Shown here piece by piece: positions 32,601 through 45,200 of a stretch of DNA of 64,000 nucleotides. The DNA comes from Chaetorhynchus papuensis. Lineage: Eukaryota; Chordata; Aves; Passeriformes; Rhipiduridae. The notes under the pieces are model-generated. The model was not told the origin of the DNA and did not search any database. It saw only the letters and a list, made by a program, of their open reading frames with translations. The position numbers and the translations under genes were made by a program. Position 1 is the stretch's first letter, and every line of letters begins with the position of its first letter. The stretch covers positions 298,183 through 362,182 of the forward strand of contig VWYX01000395.1 of the NCBI GenBank assembly GCA_013396525.1, written 5' to 3'.

Positions 32601-35600
32601 CACTCCATGCAGCAGATGTGGCCTCAGTTCCTCTGGCACACTTCTGCAGCATTTAACAAATATTTTTTTTTTCATAGCAGTTTCATTAATTAAGGTACTA
32701 ATCAACAGATTAATACCATATTCTAGACATCCTGTGTCTGAGACAGTGCATCTAAGAAGCTATGAAGAATTTTTCTCTCCTGTTTCAACCCGATTCGACG
32801 GTCTGAGCTGCCAGAACTGAAGGTATATTTTCCACCTGTAACACAAAGAGGGAGTTTCAATAATTGAGTAGTGTGTTATCTCAGTGCACTTTCTAATCTG
32901 AGACAGTCTTCTACAATTTCTCCCATCCCCAGAAAAATATTGTAGAAGTGGTGGCCCAAATCAGCAAAATGATCCAAAATTAATAAAATGTGTCTGCAGT
33001 GTCTGAGAAGGAAGATGCAGACACGAGTTGTGAGAGATGACAACACAGAAATGGACTGAGGGCTGCCTGTGACAGAGCTGGTGTTGCAAAGTCACAGGGA
33101 AAGGGCTCTACCCCACCTCCTCTCTACTTGCAGCCCCTGCTTTAAATCACTGATTTTTTAGCCTCAACAGAATATTTCCCCACTGACCAGGGCTTTTTGG
33201 TGGCAAAGGGATGTGGTGTCATGGCCAATGAACGAGGTCAGGGCATTTTCTTTCCTGGAGTGCTGTAGCTCAGATACCTGTGCTTGCATCCCATGTTCCA
33301 GGTGCTGCCCAAGTGTGCTCAGAAGGATCAGGTCTGGGGAATCTTTGTACTGCCAGCATCCCGCATGTGCTGGAAGCCACAGGTGAATTTGCAGTGGATA
33401 TTTTGCCCAGTACTGCTTTGGCAGCCATCTCCCTTTCCTCGGAATTGAGTAGCATAAGTTCATAAATTCAGGCCAGCAAAACTGGGATCTAATGGCCAAT
33501 GTTATTTTTTATGTCTCTAAATATTATTGCTACATCTGATCCCACTTCACTGTTTTCTTTCAGATGTTTTTCTCACTGGGAAATAAAATCTGCTTTCTCT
33601 CCTCTAGTTGGGATGGCTGAATGGTAAGCAAAGTTGATTTTTTCCTGAGGAAAAAAATTAAATCAGAGACTCCCAGGACAGATGAGTTGCATCCTACAGA
33701 TGTGGCATCTCAGACAGCTTTGCTGAGGCCTTTTTTTTGGCGGGTGTGTACAGAGCAGAGTTTTTCCTGTGGCCCATTTAAAAAGCACTGATGCATCTTG
33801 CAGGATTGGTTCTTTAGTGAGTTACAGGAGGCAGAGTAAGCAGTAATTTGTATCTTTATGTCTGAGCACTGCTTTCTCCAAAGGGTGTTTGTTGTCATGA
33901 ATCTCTCCTTGGTAATCCAGTCATTTGCCTTCATAGACCACCTCAAAAAGAAAAAAAAAAAGATCTGTGGAAACTTTCAGGTTTATTTTCTTTTCTGGAA
34001 TCCCTTATCTTTTGATTTTAGCACTGAACTGCTAAACCACTGGCTGCCCGCACAGACCAGTTGGGGCTCCTATCCCAGGAACGTTTTTCCCTCCTGCCCT
34101 GTTCTGATACTTCATTGTATGAAAAAGGGTGAATTGGAATGTGAAGAAGTCAGATCCCCCACGTGAGGTCAGGGCACCATCACCTGTTTGTCTCAGAAAC
34201 ACCTTGTTTTTTCATTTATGAACAATGATCCTGGGGTTGTGCTCCAGCTGCATCCAAGTGCAATGTTGTCCCTTAAAAACTGATGCCTGTATCAGACCTC
34301 AACAGGGGAATCTTGGACTATTTTTCCGAGATATTTCTTTGGATAATTTTGGTTCACAGGGCTCCTCTGAAATAAATCAGTGAAGTTGTTGTCAGACAAA
34401 CATCTGGACTGAAAGAGAACAGCGGGGTTTTTTAATCACCTGAATTTAACGGAAGCAGAACGCAAACAGCCATGGAGAATTATTTGCTTTTATCTTAAAT
34501 TTTGAGGTTTCAAATGTGTAATTATTTTTTTTCAGGTCACTCATTAAGACCTATTCTCTGCCCAGAAAGAAGGACACCCACCTCTGAGCAGACACACAAA
34601 CACAGACACATACGCAGGCACACCTGCAGCCCCTGCCCATATGCAATGCCTGAACTTGCAAAGTCTTTGTCATGGAAGTAATCTTTATTCACGTGAGCAA
34701 CCCCACAAGACTATTCATGCAATGGAGAATTACTCACATGAGTAAAACTTTTTCAGAATCAGGTCCTGGATCTAACAACAGCATTTTAATTACAGACAAT
34801 CCCCAAGCAATGTGTACAAAAGAGTTTTTTTTTCCTGGACAATAACAAAGGTTATTAGCCTGTTCTTTTTTTCCCCTTCTTGCTCTTTGGTTTGAAAGGA
34901 GGCACCAATAATCCAAACCAAATAAAACTGACCTTTGAACCTTTTTTGCTGTACTTTTTCTCATGCCACGATTTCTTTAGTCTGTTAGTGATCTGAAGGC
35001 TCGTTCTGGGCTACAGCCACTTTCCCAGACAGGACTGCCTTTCGTCCCCTGACAAATCACTGCTGAGCCCCTTTTGTCCTGCAGCACTTTGATCTCACCT
35101 GCCTGTCAGGCAAAAAAGAACTCCCGTACAGTCAGAATGCATTGCAAACAAATTGGCAACCATTTCATTCCCGTGCACCATTTTCAGCAGAGATCAGGAT
35201 AGAGATAGAGAATTTTTAACCCTTCCCTCGACCTGCAGGACTGGGAAGGAATGCTCGGTTATGGTGGATTGATAAGATTGTTTATTAAAGAATTGAAGGA
35301 TTAAAAAAAAAAAACAGCAAAAAGAAGCTCGCAAATCTCCATACATCAGAATTGCATGGCATATTCTCTCTCAAATACAAAGGAGTTATTGCACAGTGGG
35401 CAGTGCTGTGCTTGGATACAAGCTTTGTAGAAGATCGATTCCCTTTAATTGGACAGCTGCTTAAGCATAAACTAAAGAAACATAATAGGTATTCTCCAAC
35501 GTGAATGAAATTAATCCTATTGTAAGTAACCATTGGAGTATTTAAAGGGATATCTGAATCTTTTCCAATACCCAAACTTAGCCATAGGTGAGTTTCTTTC

Positions 35601-36596
35601 CCAGTTTAATCTCAGCAACTTTTAATGTTTAATTTTTTTTTGTTAATTTTTACAGTTCTTCATCACATAAAGGTTGAAAAGACATGGTGTAGCAGCTGGC
35701 AATGACTCTATGTATTTCACCCTGTGATATTAGAGGTATCCAGTCCTTGCGCTCGGATTAGCAGGAACATAGGTGTGTTCCAGCTGTTTACTCTCTATCT
35801 TCCCCATGTGCCAGCCTCCTTCCACAGCAGCAGCCCTCTTTTCCCAAAAGGCAGCTTTTTATCAAAATACCTTCCCACCTATATTTTAGCCTGGCGGTAC
35901 ATGTAGTACTCAGAGAAAGGAAATTTAACACATCCCTCTCTTCTGTTTAAAATGACTGAAGGAAGAAGTTTAAACTTTTGGAGGAAGCAAAGCAGCACCA
36001 GCAATGAAAAGGAGAAGGAGCATTTAAACCTGTTGTCAAACATAGATATTAATGAAAAAGTGGCGTGCTGCAAAAAATAGATTTAAATTACATTTAAAAG
36101 CTGAAAGTTCAACAATTCTATTTTGCTGCCACACTTACCTGATACAAGCAGTAGTGACTGTTTCATTGATATCAATATAGCCCCATATATTCGTTTGGTT
36201 TAGAGTGTATAAGTTTTTCTTTCAAGTGTTACTCTGCTGGCTCCTCCACATGGAGAGAGTCCTTTATTTGACAGTAAATATCCTCTGAAATTAAAAGGAA
36301 AGAATCTTCTTAAGAACTGGTTATAAATGTGTAAAGGAAACTCTTACCAAATCTCAGTTTTGCTTCATTGTGCTGATGTCCTGATAATGTTTAAATATAC
36401 TAATGCATGAGATACAAATGCTGTTAAAATATATGAGATAAGAATGCTGTTGCTTCTTGACCATGAAGCATTGGAATTTTTTTGAAAACTGACCTAAGTA
36501 CAGCTTCATGTTCAGAAATCCCAAGGCATGAGAGCAGAATCTCAGTATCAGCTAAATTTTGCTGGGTGGGAAGAAGTTGTTGGCCTGTTTTCATGT
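29662..36596. other. Intergenic DNA, no gene seen
   Basis: AT-rich sequence with a GTT microsatellite (30,414-30,438) and short A or T runs (31,081-31,091, 33,949-33,961, 35,301-35,314). No frame longer than about 130 codons and none with recognisable domains. No CR1 end identified. Confidence 0.5.
30414..30438 (+). repeat. Short GTT microsatellite
   Basis: GTT repeated about eight times with one interruption (GTTATT). Confidence 0.85.
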
Positions 36597-36597
36597 A

Positions 36598-36750
36598 TCA
36601 TGGAATGACGGAATCATGGAATGGTTTGGGTTGCGAGGGACATTAAAGTTCATCCAGTTCCAATCCCCTTCCCGTAGGCAGGGACATCTTCCACTAAACC
36701 AGAGCTTTATCCAGCCTGGCCTGGAACAATTCCAGGAGTGGAACATTCCC
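36598..36750 (-). mobile_element. CR1 LINE 3' fragment
   Basis: The plus strand shows tail-like words GGAATGACGGAATCATGGAATGG, then GGTTTGGGTTGCGAGGGACATT, a CAGGGACATCTTCCACTA block and CCAGCCTGGCCTGGAA. This is the reverse complement of a CR1 3' end with moderate divergence. Oriented minus, 5'-truncated. Confidence 0.85.
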
Positions 36751-39049
36751 AGGAGAATGTCCTTCAGTTTCCTTCAGTACATAAAAAAGCCAGTTAGGGT
36801 GGAGGGGTTGAACCACCTCCTGTGATCATACCTTGTCGTTTCTCTGATTTGGAAAATGAACAGGCTTCTGTATTTTCACCTCTCATTCCCAAACAGGGTC
36901 AGGATCTTCTTCAAAAGGATCTCTTCCTATCTCACCTTGCAAGGCTTCTTCAAGGACGTTTCATGACCACCCTTTTTTTTTGGTGATGCCCTGTGTCTGC
37001 TAACCTGCACTCAGCCTTCAAGAAGAATCTTTGAGAATCCTCTTCTGTTTGTGAAAAGCACAATTTTATCCCGCCGGCTGCTCAGCAATTAATCCTAAAT
37101 TGCATAGTTTTTAACAGGAAAATCTGTGTAATGGAGATCAGTAAGTTTGGAGTAGGGTCATTTTTCATGGAATTTCATGGGGATCCTGATTATAGCTGGG
37201 CCAGATCATCTAAGCCAGCTCTGAGAAGGATTAGACCTATTAAATATGTAGTGCATGTGGTGATGCTGCTGCTGCTGCTGTTAACCCAAGCTGAGTTGCC
37301 CTGCTCCAGGTACATTTATAGGTAACATGGTAACCAAAATTCTGTAGAGATAACAATCTGTACAACAACTGGGAATAAAAATTCCAATAAGAAGTTGCCA
37401 AAAGATGCCAGGGAGAAGCTCCTTTGCTGTAATGTTCTCCAGATATCTTTATGGCTACACTGGCCTTTCTGTTTCAGCCAGTATAAATTAAAAGTCTTTC
37501 TTAGAACATTTCTTTGTTCTTGTGAAGGGAAAATGCAGCTCGTGTTTGGCCCAAGGTGTGCAAAAGTCAGCTCCAAGTTACCTTTCGTATCAATTGTTTT
37601 GACTGGCGTTCTCCCCCATGTAACTCTACCCATGGCTTTCAAACTAGGTTTGAAAACTCTTCCCCTGCCTGTTGTTTTTTTTTTAAACCTATTCCCATTA
37701 ACTATTTAAGGTGCACTTACTTTTTCTTCTTTTTTTTTGAGCCTGATTGTTTATAATTAGCATTTTCTGCCCACACGCAATTGTGCTCTAAACTCTTTCA
37801 TGTTGGGTTAATTCACTGACTTTAAAATCTATTAATTGACATCCAGAAGGAAAAAAAGCAAACATGTCTTTAAAGGATGGCATGAATGGTTGAATCAAGA
37901 TTAGGTCCCCACTCTTGTTAGTCCCTGATTTTCAGGCAAGGCTGCAGTCTTCAAAAATCAATTGTCTTCAAAGCTCCAAAAAGCAAAGGAATGAGCAGGG
38001 GTCACACTCAAGAGCATCCCTTGTGTGCTGGAGTTAACATTACCTAAGTACTTTAAACAATCACTAATTAGTGCTTTCAATGGCCACTCTGAAGACCACA
38101 GGGCTGAAATATCTTATTTGGGAATAAACAATTGTGTCAGGCAGACTAGATCAGCTCTCTGGCAGGGGCAGCAGAATCAGTCTTCTGTTACACGCTGTAA
38201 CCAGAGAGAGCTCCTCAAGGAACTGCTAAGCCATTGGCGGTCGCCCTCTGCCATTGTTCCCAGGGTAAGGTGGCCAATGGACCCCTGCCTGGACAGGCAA
38301 CTGTGCTTCCCTGGTGCATTCTGTGTTTAATACAGCTCTGTTTATCTTCCATCAGGAGCACGAATGCTCCTCTTTAGGTATTTAGGAATCCAGGCAGTGA
38401 AAAAAAGTATCAGTGCTGAGCGTTTTGGATGCAACTTGTAAAAATCCTTGCGGTGTTCTTAAAAATAACAGCAAAACAATCAGTAAGTTTTTGTTTCCTA
38501 GCTGAGTTGAATTCAGTAGAGTTAGAGTTTACTACCCACAGCTGCATTTAAATGGAACAGGAGTATCTAATGGAGCACAAAATGATTATTAAATACTGCT
38601 GAAGCCTTGAGTCCCAAATCAACAGCCATAAATATTTCCTACATGCACATACAGAAATTGATTCTCATATGGACAAGGAAGGATTTGACACATACGTGTA
38701 ATCATTTTTTAAGGGTTCACTTACAGATACAGAGCATTCTTGATGGAGGTTTCATAAATAACTTGCAAAACGAATGCAGTGAAATATGGGAATAATGAGT
38801 GTACACAAGGACAGGGATCCACCACAGCAAATGGCATTGGAGCACCATTTATGAAAGTAGCACTTCATAATGACTTTGCTTTTTGAAAAACAGCAACCAT
38901 TTACAATTTATTCATTACTGTAAAGTAAGATGAGGGTACTTTGCAGGAAGTCAGCAGAGACTCCAAAACAGAAGGACAAAGTTTTGACTTGGATCTTTAT
39001 CTGGGGTTTGCTGTGCTGTACAAATTAAATTCTCTTTCCTGGTAGCTAT
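36751..39049. other. Intergenic DNA, no gene seen
   Basis: Contains a short CTG/TGC run at 37,263-37,281, T-runs at 37,675-37,684 and 37,731-37,738, and no recognised gene. Confidence 0.5.
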
Positions 39050-39200
39050 CACAGAATCAATTAGGTTGGAAAAGACCTCTGAGATCGTTGAGTCCAAGCT
39101 TTGACTGATCCCCACCTTGTCAACCAGACCATGAGCTACATCCACTCCTTCCTTGGACACCTCCCTCACATAAACTGTGTTGAACCTTCTTAACATGAGT
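39050..39200 (-). mobile_element. CR1 LINE 3' fragment
   Basis: ATCACAGAATCAATTAGGTTGG opens the copy, followed by AAAAGACCTCTGAGATCGTTGAGTCCAA, a CACCTTGTCAACCAGACCATG block and a degraded ACACCTCC block. This matches the reverse complement of a second CR1 subtype. Oriented minus. Confidence 0.85.
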
Positions 39201-42200
39201 ACAGAACTTCCGTGATCGTTAAAAAGCAATCATCAGAAAAATAAAGTGGGACTGTGACTGTTATGAAGAAGAGTAAAATCCGCTTTGTTCTCCAGAAGAC
39301 AGTTTCTGGATTTACAAATTAAAAAGAATTGGGAGGTTTTTAGTTTTTTGATTAAAAATAAATTTTGTGGAGACGACTTTGTTTTGAAGATGGAAACTCT
39401 GGATTCTCCATATCAACAACAACAAAAATTCCTGGAAAAAAAATCTGCATAATACCAACAAAAATCTTGTAAGTTCTGCTGTGGCTTAATAGTCTTCTCT
39501 TGAATCTGCCAAAATTTCACTTCTTGTGCTTTACAGCACACTTTAGTGGAGGAGCTTTGTTGTTATGCCTCAAAGACAGATAAAAAACTTCCTAATTGAT
39601 ATTGTCTGTCAGGAGTTTGTTTGAGATTTTAATACTTAAACTTCAGCCAGCAGAACATTAATTTCTGGTGTATCCAGCGCTGATTTTATTGAGAGAAATA
39701 GCTTCAAAGATGCTGCCTGTCCCTCCTAGATGTAGTAAATAAGTCCTGTCAGAATGAAAATTTACAACAGAAAATGAATTCTATGGAAAGGTCAACTCTA
39801 AGGGTAATAAAAATTTTGATAACAAACTTTGGATTTCTCAGATTTGATGATATTAATTGGTATTTTCAAATGAAGGAATCATTTAGAAAAAAATATAAAA
39901 ATAATGCCAGTTGTTGCCACTGCTACAAAACCTCTTTTCAAACAGAGAAAAGCGCCCTGTTCCTCCATGTGGCATCACCTGGGAAATCAGCATTGGCTGT
40001 CAGCAGAGTGGCCTTGCTTTGGGGGCTTGGCTGGGGTTATTTTTGGAGGGGATTCTGTTTTAGCACAGCATTTTCACAGGTGAATGGTGGCAGGGCTGTT
40101 TGTCAGCCTGAGCAGGGCCAGGTGCTCCAGAGATGCAGCTGTCAGAGCAGGGAGCTGGGGCTCAGCTCTCCAGTTAACACTGCAAACCGTCTTCTATTGC
40201 CCCTTTCTGCAGCCTGGCCACGAGAAACAGGCAGTGCCTGCAAAGTTAGAGCAGGGGTCACTCTCTAATTGAAGCATCTCAAAGTGCAGGTCAGGTTTGA
40301 AGGGTCTTTAGTGTGATAGATCACAAAATAAGGTGATGCAAGCAATTGTTGAAATGTGTAATTTCCAAAGCAAACCACACAAAGGGAGATGGGAGTTGGC
40401 CTCAGTGGGGAAAGTCAAGGCTCAGTTTGAGGATGATCAATATTTTCTGCAAATTTAGTATATGCAGAAATGTTCAGTTTGCATTCTTCAGTCAATAATC
40501 ACTTAGCTTGGAAATGCAAAAAGTCCTCTGTGGTTCAATCCAATCAGCATTATTGTGCTGTTGAATAAGAGGACCAGAAATTGAAAATAATTAAGAAGAA
40601 CTTGAGAATAATTGACTTTTTTCATTGTTTTTTCAAGAAAGAGGGGGTGGTGTCATATAAAGTCTTTGTTATTTTATACGTGCAAACACCAGTACAGTTT
40701 GGATTGGAAGGCTTAAGGACTGATCTGTTTCTTTCCTAAAACTTCCATTCCCACTGATTCCAGTGGGATCAAAATGTTTGAAGGTGCTCAGTGTCTCTGT
40801 GCATTGTGGTCAGTGCTGGCAGAGCCCACAGGTGGCACAAGAGAAAAATAAACCACAGGATTTCACATTTTTACTGCACCCCATGGTTAATTAAGTGCTT
40901 GTGGGTCAACCTGAAGTTTCTTTTTTTTTCCCTGAAGAAATCCAACAGCCAGAGCTTTGAGTTGACATCACAAGCTCTGGAGTGTTTGTTTGGAAAGTCT
41001 GATACTGATTTTGGAAGGCTCATTGAAGAAGAAAAGCTCTGACTCCGTTGCCTGTTGGTCCAATGGCTGGCAAAGTCTTAACAGGAGAGTCAAGAATTCT
41101 TCCTTGCTCTGTACAAGACATCTCTATGCCATGGCCAGAGGGAGCTGCTTTTGGAATTGAGTCAGCAGCTGATGCTTCCCTGGATGTGCTGTGAAAACAC
41201 TGGAATGCCTCTCCTCTTCCCCAAGTCCTATCCTGTTTCCCACACATGACCTAAAGGACTGGCCATCTTTCTGGAGCGTTCTGCCTGCAGCCCTTTGTGT
41301 CTGCCAGCACACATGGAGCCCACACCATTCCTGTGCCCTGCCTTTCCCAGGGACCCCCCAAAGTCCCCTGCTCTGGTAGAATGTGCCACCTTCTCCTTTA
41401 TAGCACCACGTCTCCACGGATTTGGAAACAACTCTGGTCACACCATAGAGCTGGAAAACATCCCGTGTCACCCTCTTGCTGTAAAAGACTGAATTTGAAA
41501 GGCTATTTCTTACTGCTAGAGATGGCTGATCAGACAGGAAACAGGAAAAAACAGACTGAAATTAAGGTTGTAGATTATGATTTAAGTTTACAATGCAATA
41601 AAGACCAGGCTTGGGGTCTCTCATGACCCCAAATGGCAATGTAAATCCCAGCTCACTCCTCCTGCCTGTTAGACTCGCATATCTTGTGCTGTTAAAATGA
41701 TTCTAAATAGATGTTTCATCTGCTTCATACTCACACATTTAACAATTTGAAGTGTTGAAGCAGGGTCATTACTTACAGCTCATAAAAGGAATTATTTAGT
41801 AAAATATTCATGTCACTTATTTGGTCTTGCTCTGCCCTTGTGGGAGAAAGTTTTCTATTCCAATTTTCTACATTTCCCAAGTATGTTAGCAGCAGAGCAA
41901 AAGCAGAACCAGATTCTCCAAGAATCTCTCTTTGTCACGAAAGGATTTGTGAAATGAAAGTGAATGTCACCGTGCACACAGCATAGGCAAAGGTAGCAGT
42001 TGCATTGCCTAAATGTGCTCTTTAGAGTTTTAATTCACCAGGAAAACCCTCTCAGAGAAATTAAATAGTACTCATGGGAAAGGATACTTCTTTCAGCAGG
42101 TTTTTCTTGGGACTTTCAGGGCCATTAACAAGCCTAATACATTGCATTACCTTTCCAGTCACTTCTGTTTCCCTTTGTTGTGATACCTACTTAAAATATC

Positions 42201-45200
42201 AAAGCTGTGAGAAGTTCAATGAGATATTGAAAAGTGAGTAACACAGGTTTTATATGACAATCCCAAATCCCTCCCTCTGTCTTTTTTTTTTTTTTAAGTT
42301 CTTTGCCAGCATCACTGGATGAAAAAGAAATAAAATGTCTGTGGGTGGGACATGAAGAACTGACAAGGTAAAGCCAGATCAAAAAGAAGCCTCCATTAAT
42401 AAATCAAAGAGGCTAAACAAAAGGCAGGACAGAAACAAAAAGAAAGAAGTATTTTGAATCCTGTAACCTAGATGTAAACTGTCCTAATTCAGCATTATTT
42501 AGCAATCACAAGATTAATTCCTGGACATTCTAACCTGGGGAAGGGGGACCGATGAAGCAACGTTCATGGAAAAATGGCAAGTGGGGAAAATCAACACGTT
42601 CTTCCTGGAAACAAGGAAGGAAAAAACTGCCAGTCCTTTATGTTCTGATTAAATGTTAATATTTCGGGGGGGGGGGGGGGGGCAGTACACACAACTATTG
42701 GTCTAATAAAGCTAAAGGAGGACATTGGAGAAAAAGGAAGGGCAGATGCAGCTCTGAAAGTCCAGCAAGATAATTTGTTAACTATCCCTGGACAGAAATA
42801 AATCTGCAGAATATGAGCTGGGGGCACATGTGTGTTGCATGTCGTGGAACCAGAAGCCAGTTCTAGGTTTTCAGAATCAATTTGCAAGCAGAACTTTCCC
42901 TTTATAATTGTCTGATCAGCACTGTGATGAGGAATGAGATGCAATCGATGAAGCTGTTGGAGCCTCCCAGTGCAGAGGTGCCTGAAAACCAGGAAGAGAC
43001 TTTGGAAGAACACAATTCCATGATACCATCCATCATCTATTCCATGCTGTGCACAGCTTTGTGATCCAGCCAGTCCATTAGTATTTTGCAATCTCCTGGT
43101 CTTAAAAAGTCTTTGTCAAGGTTTACAACATGTCCTGAATTCAGAGCAAATCCTGACTTCATTTGATGGTTGTCATACATTGAACCAGGCTTTATCCTGA
43201 GGTTTTCAGTATCCAACGCAAACCTGATGGGCTGAGGACTTAAAACCCAGAAATCCAATCCAAGCTGCAGTATAATAATTGCAGTATAATTGCAGTATTT
43301 TATGCAAAAAGCTCCAAGGAGTCAAAATAGATTCATGTAAGCATAAACATATAGAAATTACTTAGGATGTGTTAATATGAATTACTGACCTTTTCCAGAG
43401 CATACCGCTACAAAATAAATGTATTTCCACCTTGATGGAATTGTGGAAATGCATTTTCTTGAAATAATATATTTTAGAAGAAAGTTAGCAAGTGTTCTGT
43501 TGCCATTGATACATTCTGACCGGTAAATCTTGCCAGGCAATGTGTGAGGCTTCTGCAAGGCATTGCGGTTTGCATTCAGACAATCAATCCTGTGAGTCCC
43601 CAAAACTAAGCTAAAGTTCAATAATGCCATTGAAAGTAAATACAGAAGTGAAGATCTGGTAATCCAAATTCAGGCATCCCAGGTCTAACTTCAGAAACTA
43701 ACTAATTAAAGCGAACTAAAGTGCCTTGTTGCTGCAGAGATCAGCACCTGCTGGGTTTATTTCTAAAGATACAGGTAGGACCCTTTGCAAATGCCTTTTA
43801 CTTTACTCATACACTCTATAATTTGACTGGTCTCAATTTGAAATTGAAGGCAAATCTTCTATTTTTCACCAAAAATCTGCCTACATCATTTAAAATAAAT
43901 ATTCTTTGAACATACTTATCAAATCAGACATCCACTCTGGTGTTTTAATAACAAAACATTTTTTTACCTGACACTTTAAGGTGGACTTGATAACCCCTAA
44001 TCCTCGACTGCTCCATAATCTTTTCTTGTTTTGTAGAGTGTCTTTAGGAAAGCAACCTAGACCTGTCTTTGATGTGGTTTTGTCCTTTATTTACTGCAGC
44101 TCCTGAACATCTTGGATAAATTAATCTCACCAATAGAACAGCACTGGGTAACTCACACTTTGATGCCTGCTCTTGAGGGAACTGCTGCTCACTACTGCTG
44201 CTCTCTGGGCTGGACGTTCAGGAGGAAACACACAGGAGGCATCCTCATTTACATGGGTTTGTATATCCAAATGGGAGGGACTCTGTGTGTGCTGGAGAAC
44301 CAATTTCTTCCATAGTAAATTCCATTTACTCTCACCGTGCTGTTTCCTGCAGCTCTCCATCTGTGCATGTGTGATGCAGCTTTTAGAAACGGAGGGTTCT
44401 GGGAGATTATAAAATATATGTAAATATGCATGATTGCACATAAAAATAGGCATAAATAAATGAATATAAATCAGGGTCTGTGTCTGTCTGCATGCTCCAC
44501 CAGCCCTCAGGGGGGTTGTTGCTGCCCATCTCCCTGGAATATTTCAAGGGGACCTGTTGTACTGCTCCTTACACTCCGTGAACTGACACATTTCAGATCA
44601 ATCCTGCATTTAACTCTGCAAATATGAACTCAAATTCACATGGCATATGGCACCCAGGCAAATTTTGAGGTGTGAAACCAGAGGTAGTGGCCTGAATCAG
44701 AAGCTGAACCTCCAGTGTCCTCCAGGCTGTATTTATTTGAATTACATCAGCACTGCCATGGCAAATTGTCACTATGAGGAGATGGGGTGTATATACCCAC
44801 AGCAAGTGCCAAACCTGCTTTTATCAGCCCTGCATCTACAATCAGCAGTGCTCAGACAGCACGTTGAGGATTGCAGGCCATACTTTGGCCTGCAGTACTC
44901 GAGACTGAAAAGGACACAAGAACCAGGGCTTTTAACAATTAAACCCTGGGGCACACTTGAAACTGAAAGTACTGGAAACACAAACTTGACAAAGCACTGT
45001 TGTTGTTGCCAGATTACTTAAGGAAAAAAGGGCAAAAGCCTCTATGTAATCACCCAGTGCTTGAGCTTGGGCTGAATTTTAATACAACAGCTTGAAAATA
45101 TGATTTAAGTACTTGGGTGGTTTTTTTTTCTTTTCAGAATGAGCAACATTCCAAAACTCTTTGGCACAGAAAATGGACACAAACAACATTGCAATTAGGC

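Noticed and set aside
38025..38345. Possible second LTR or SINE-like insertion
   Set aside because: No matching termini, target duplication or poly(A) signal in the right order could be found.
42591..43091. 166-codon minus-strand ORF
   Set aside because: It crosses the G17 tract, which supplies its Pro run, and has no recognisable motif.
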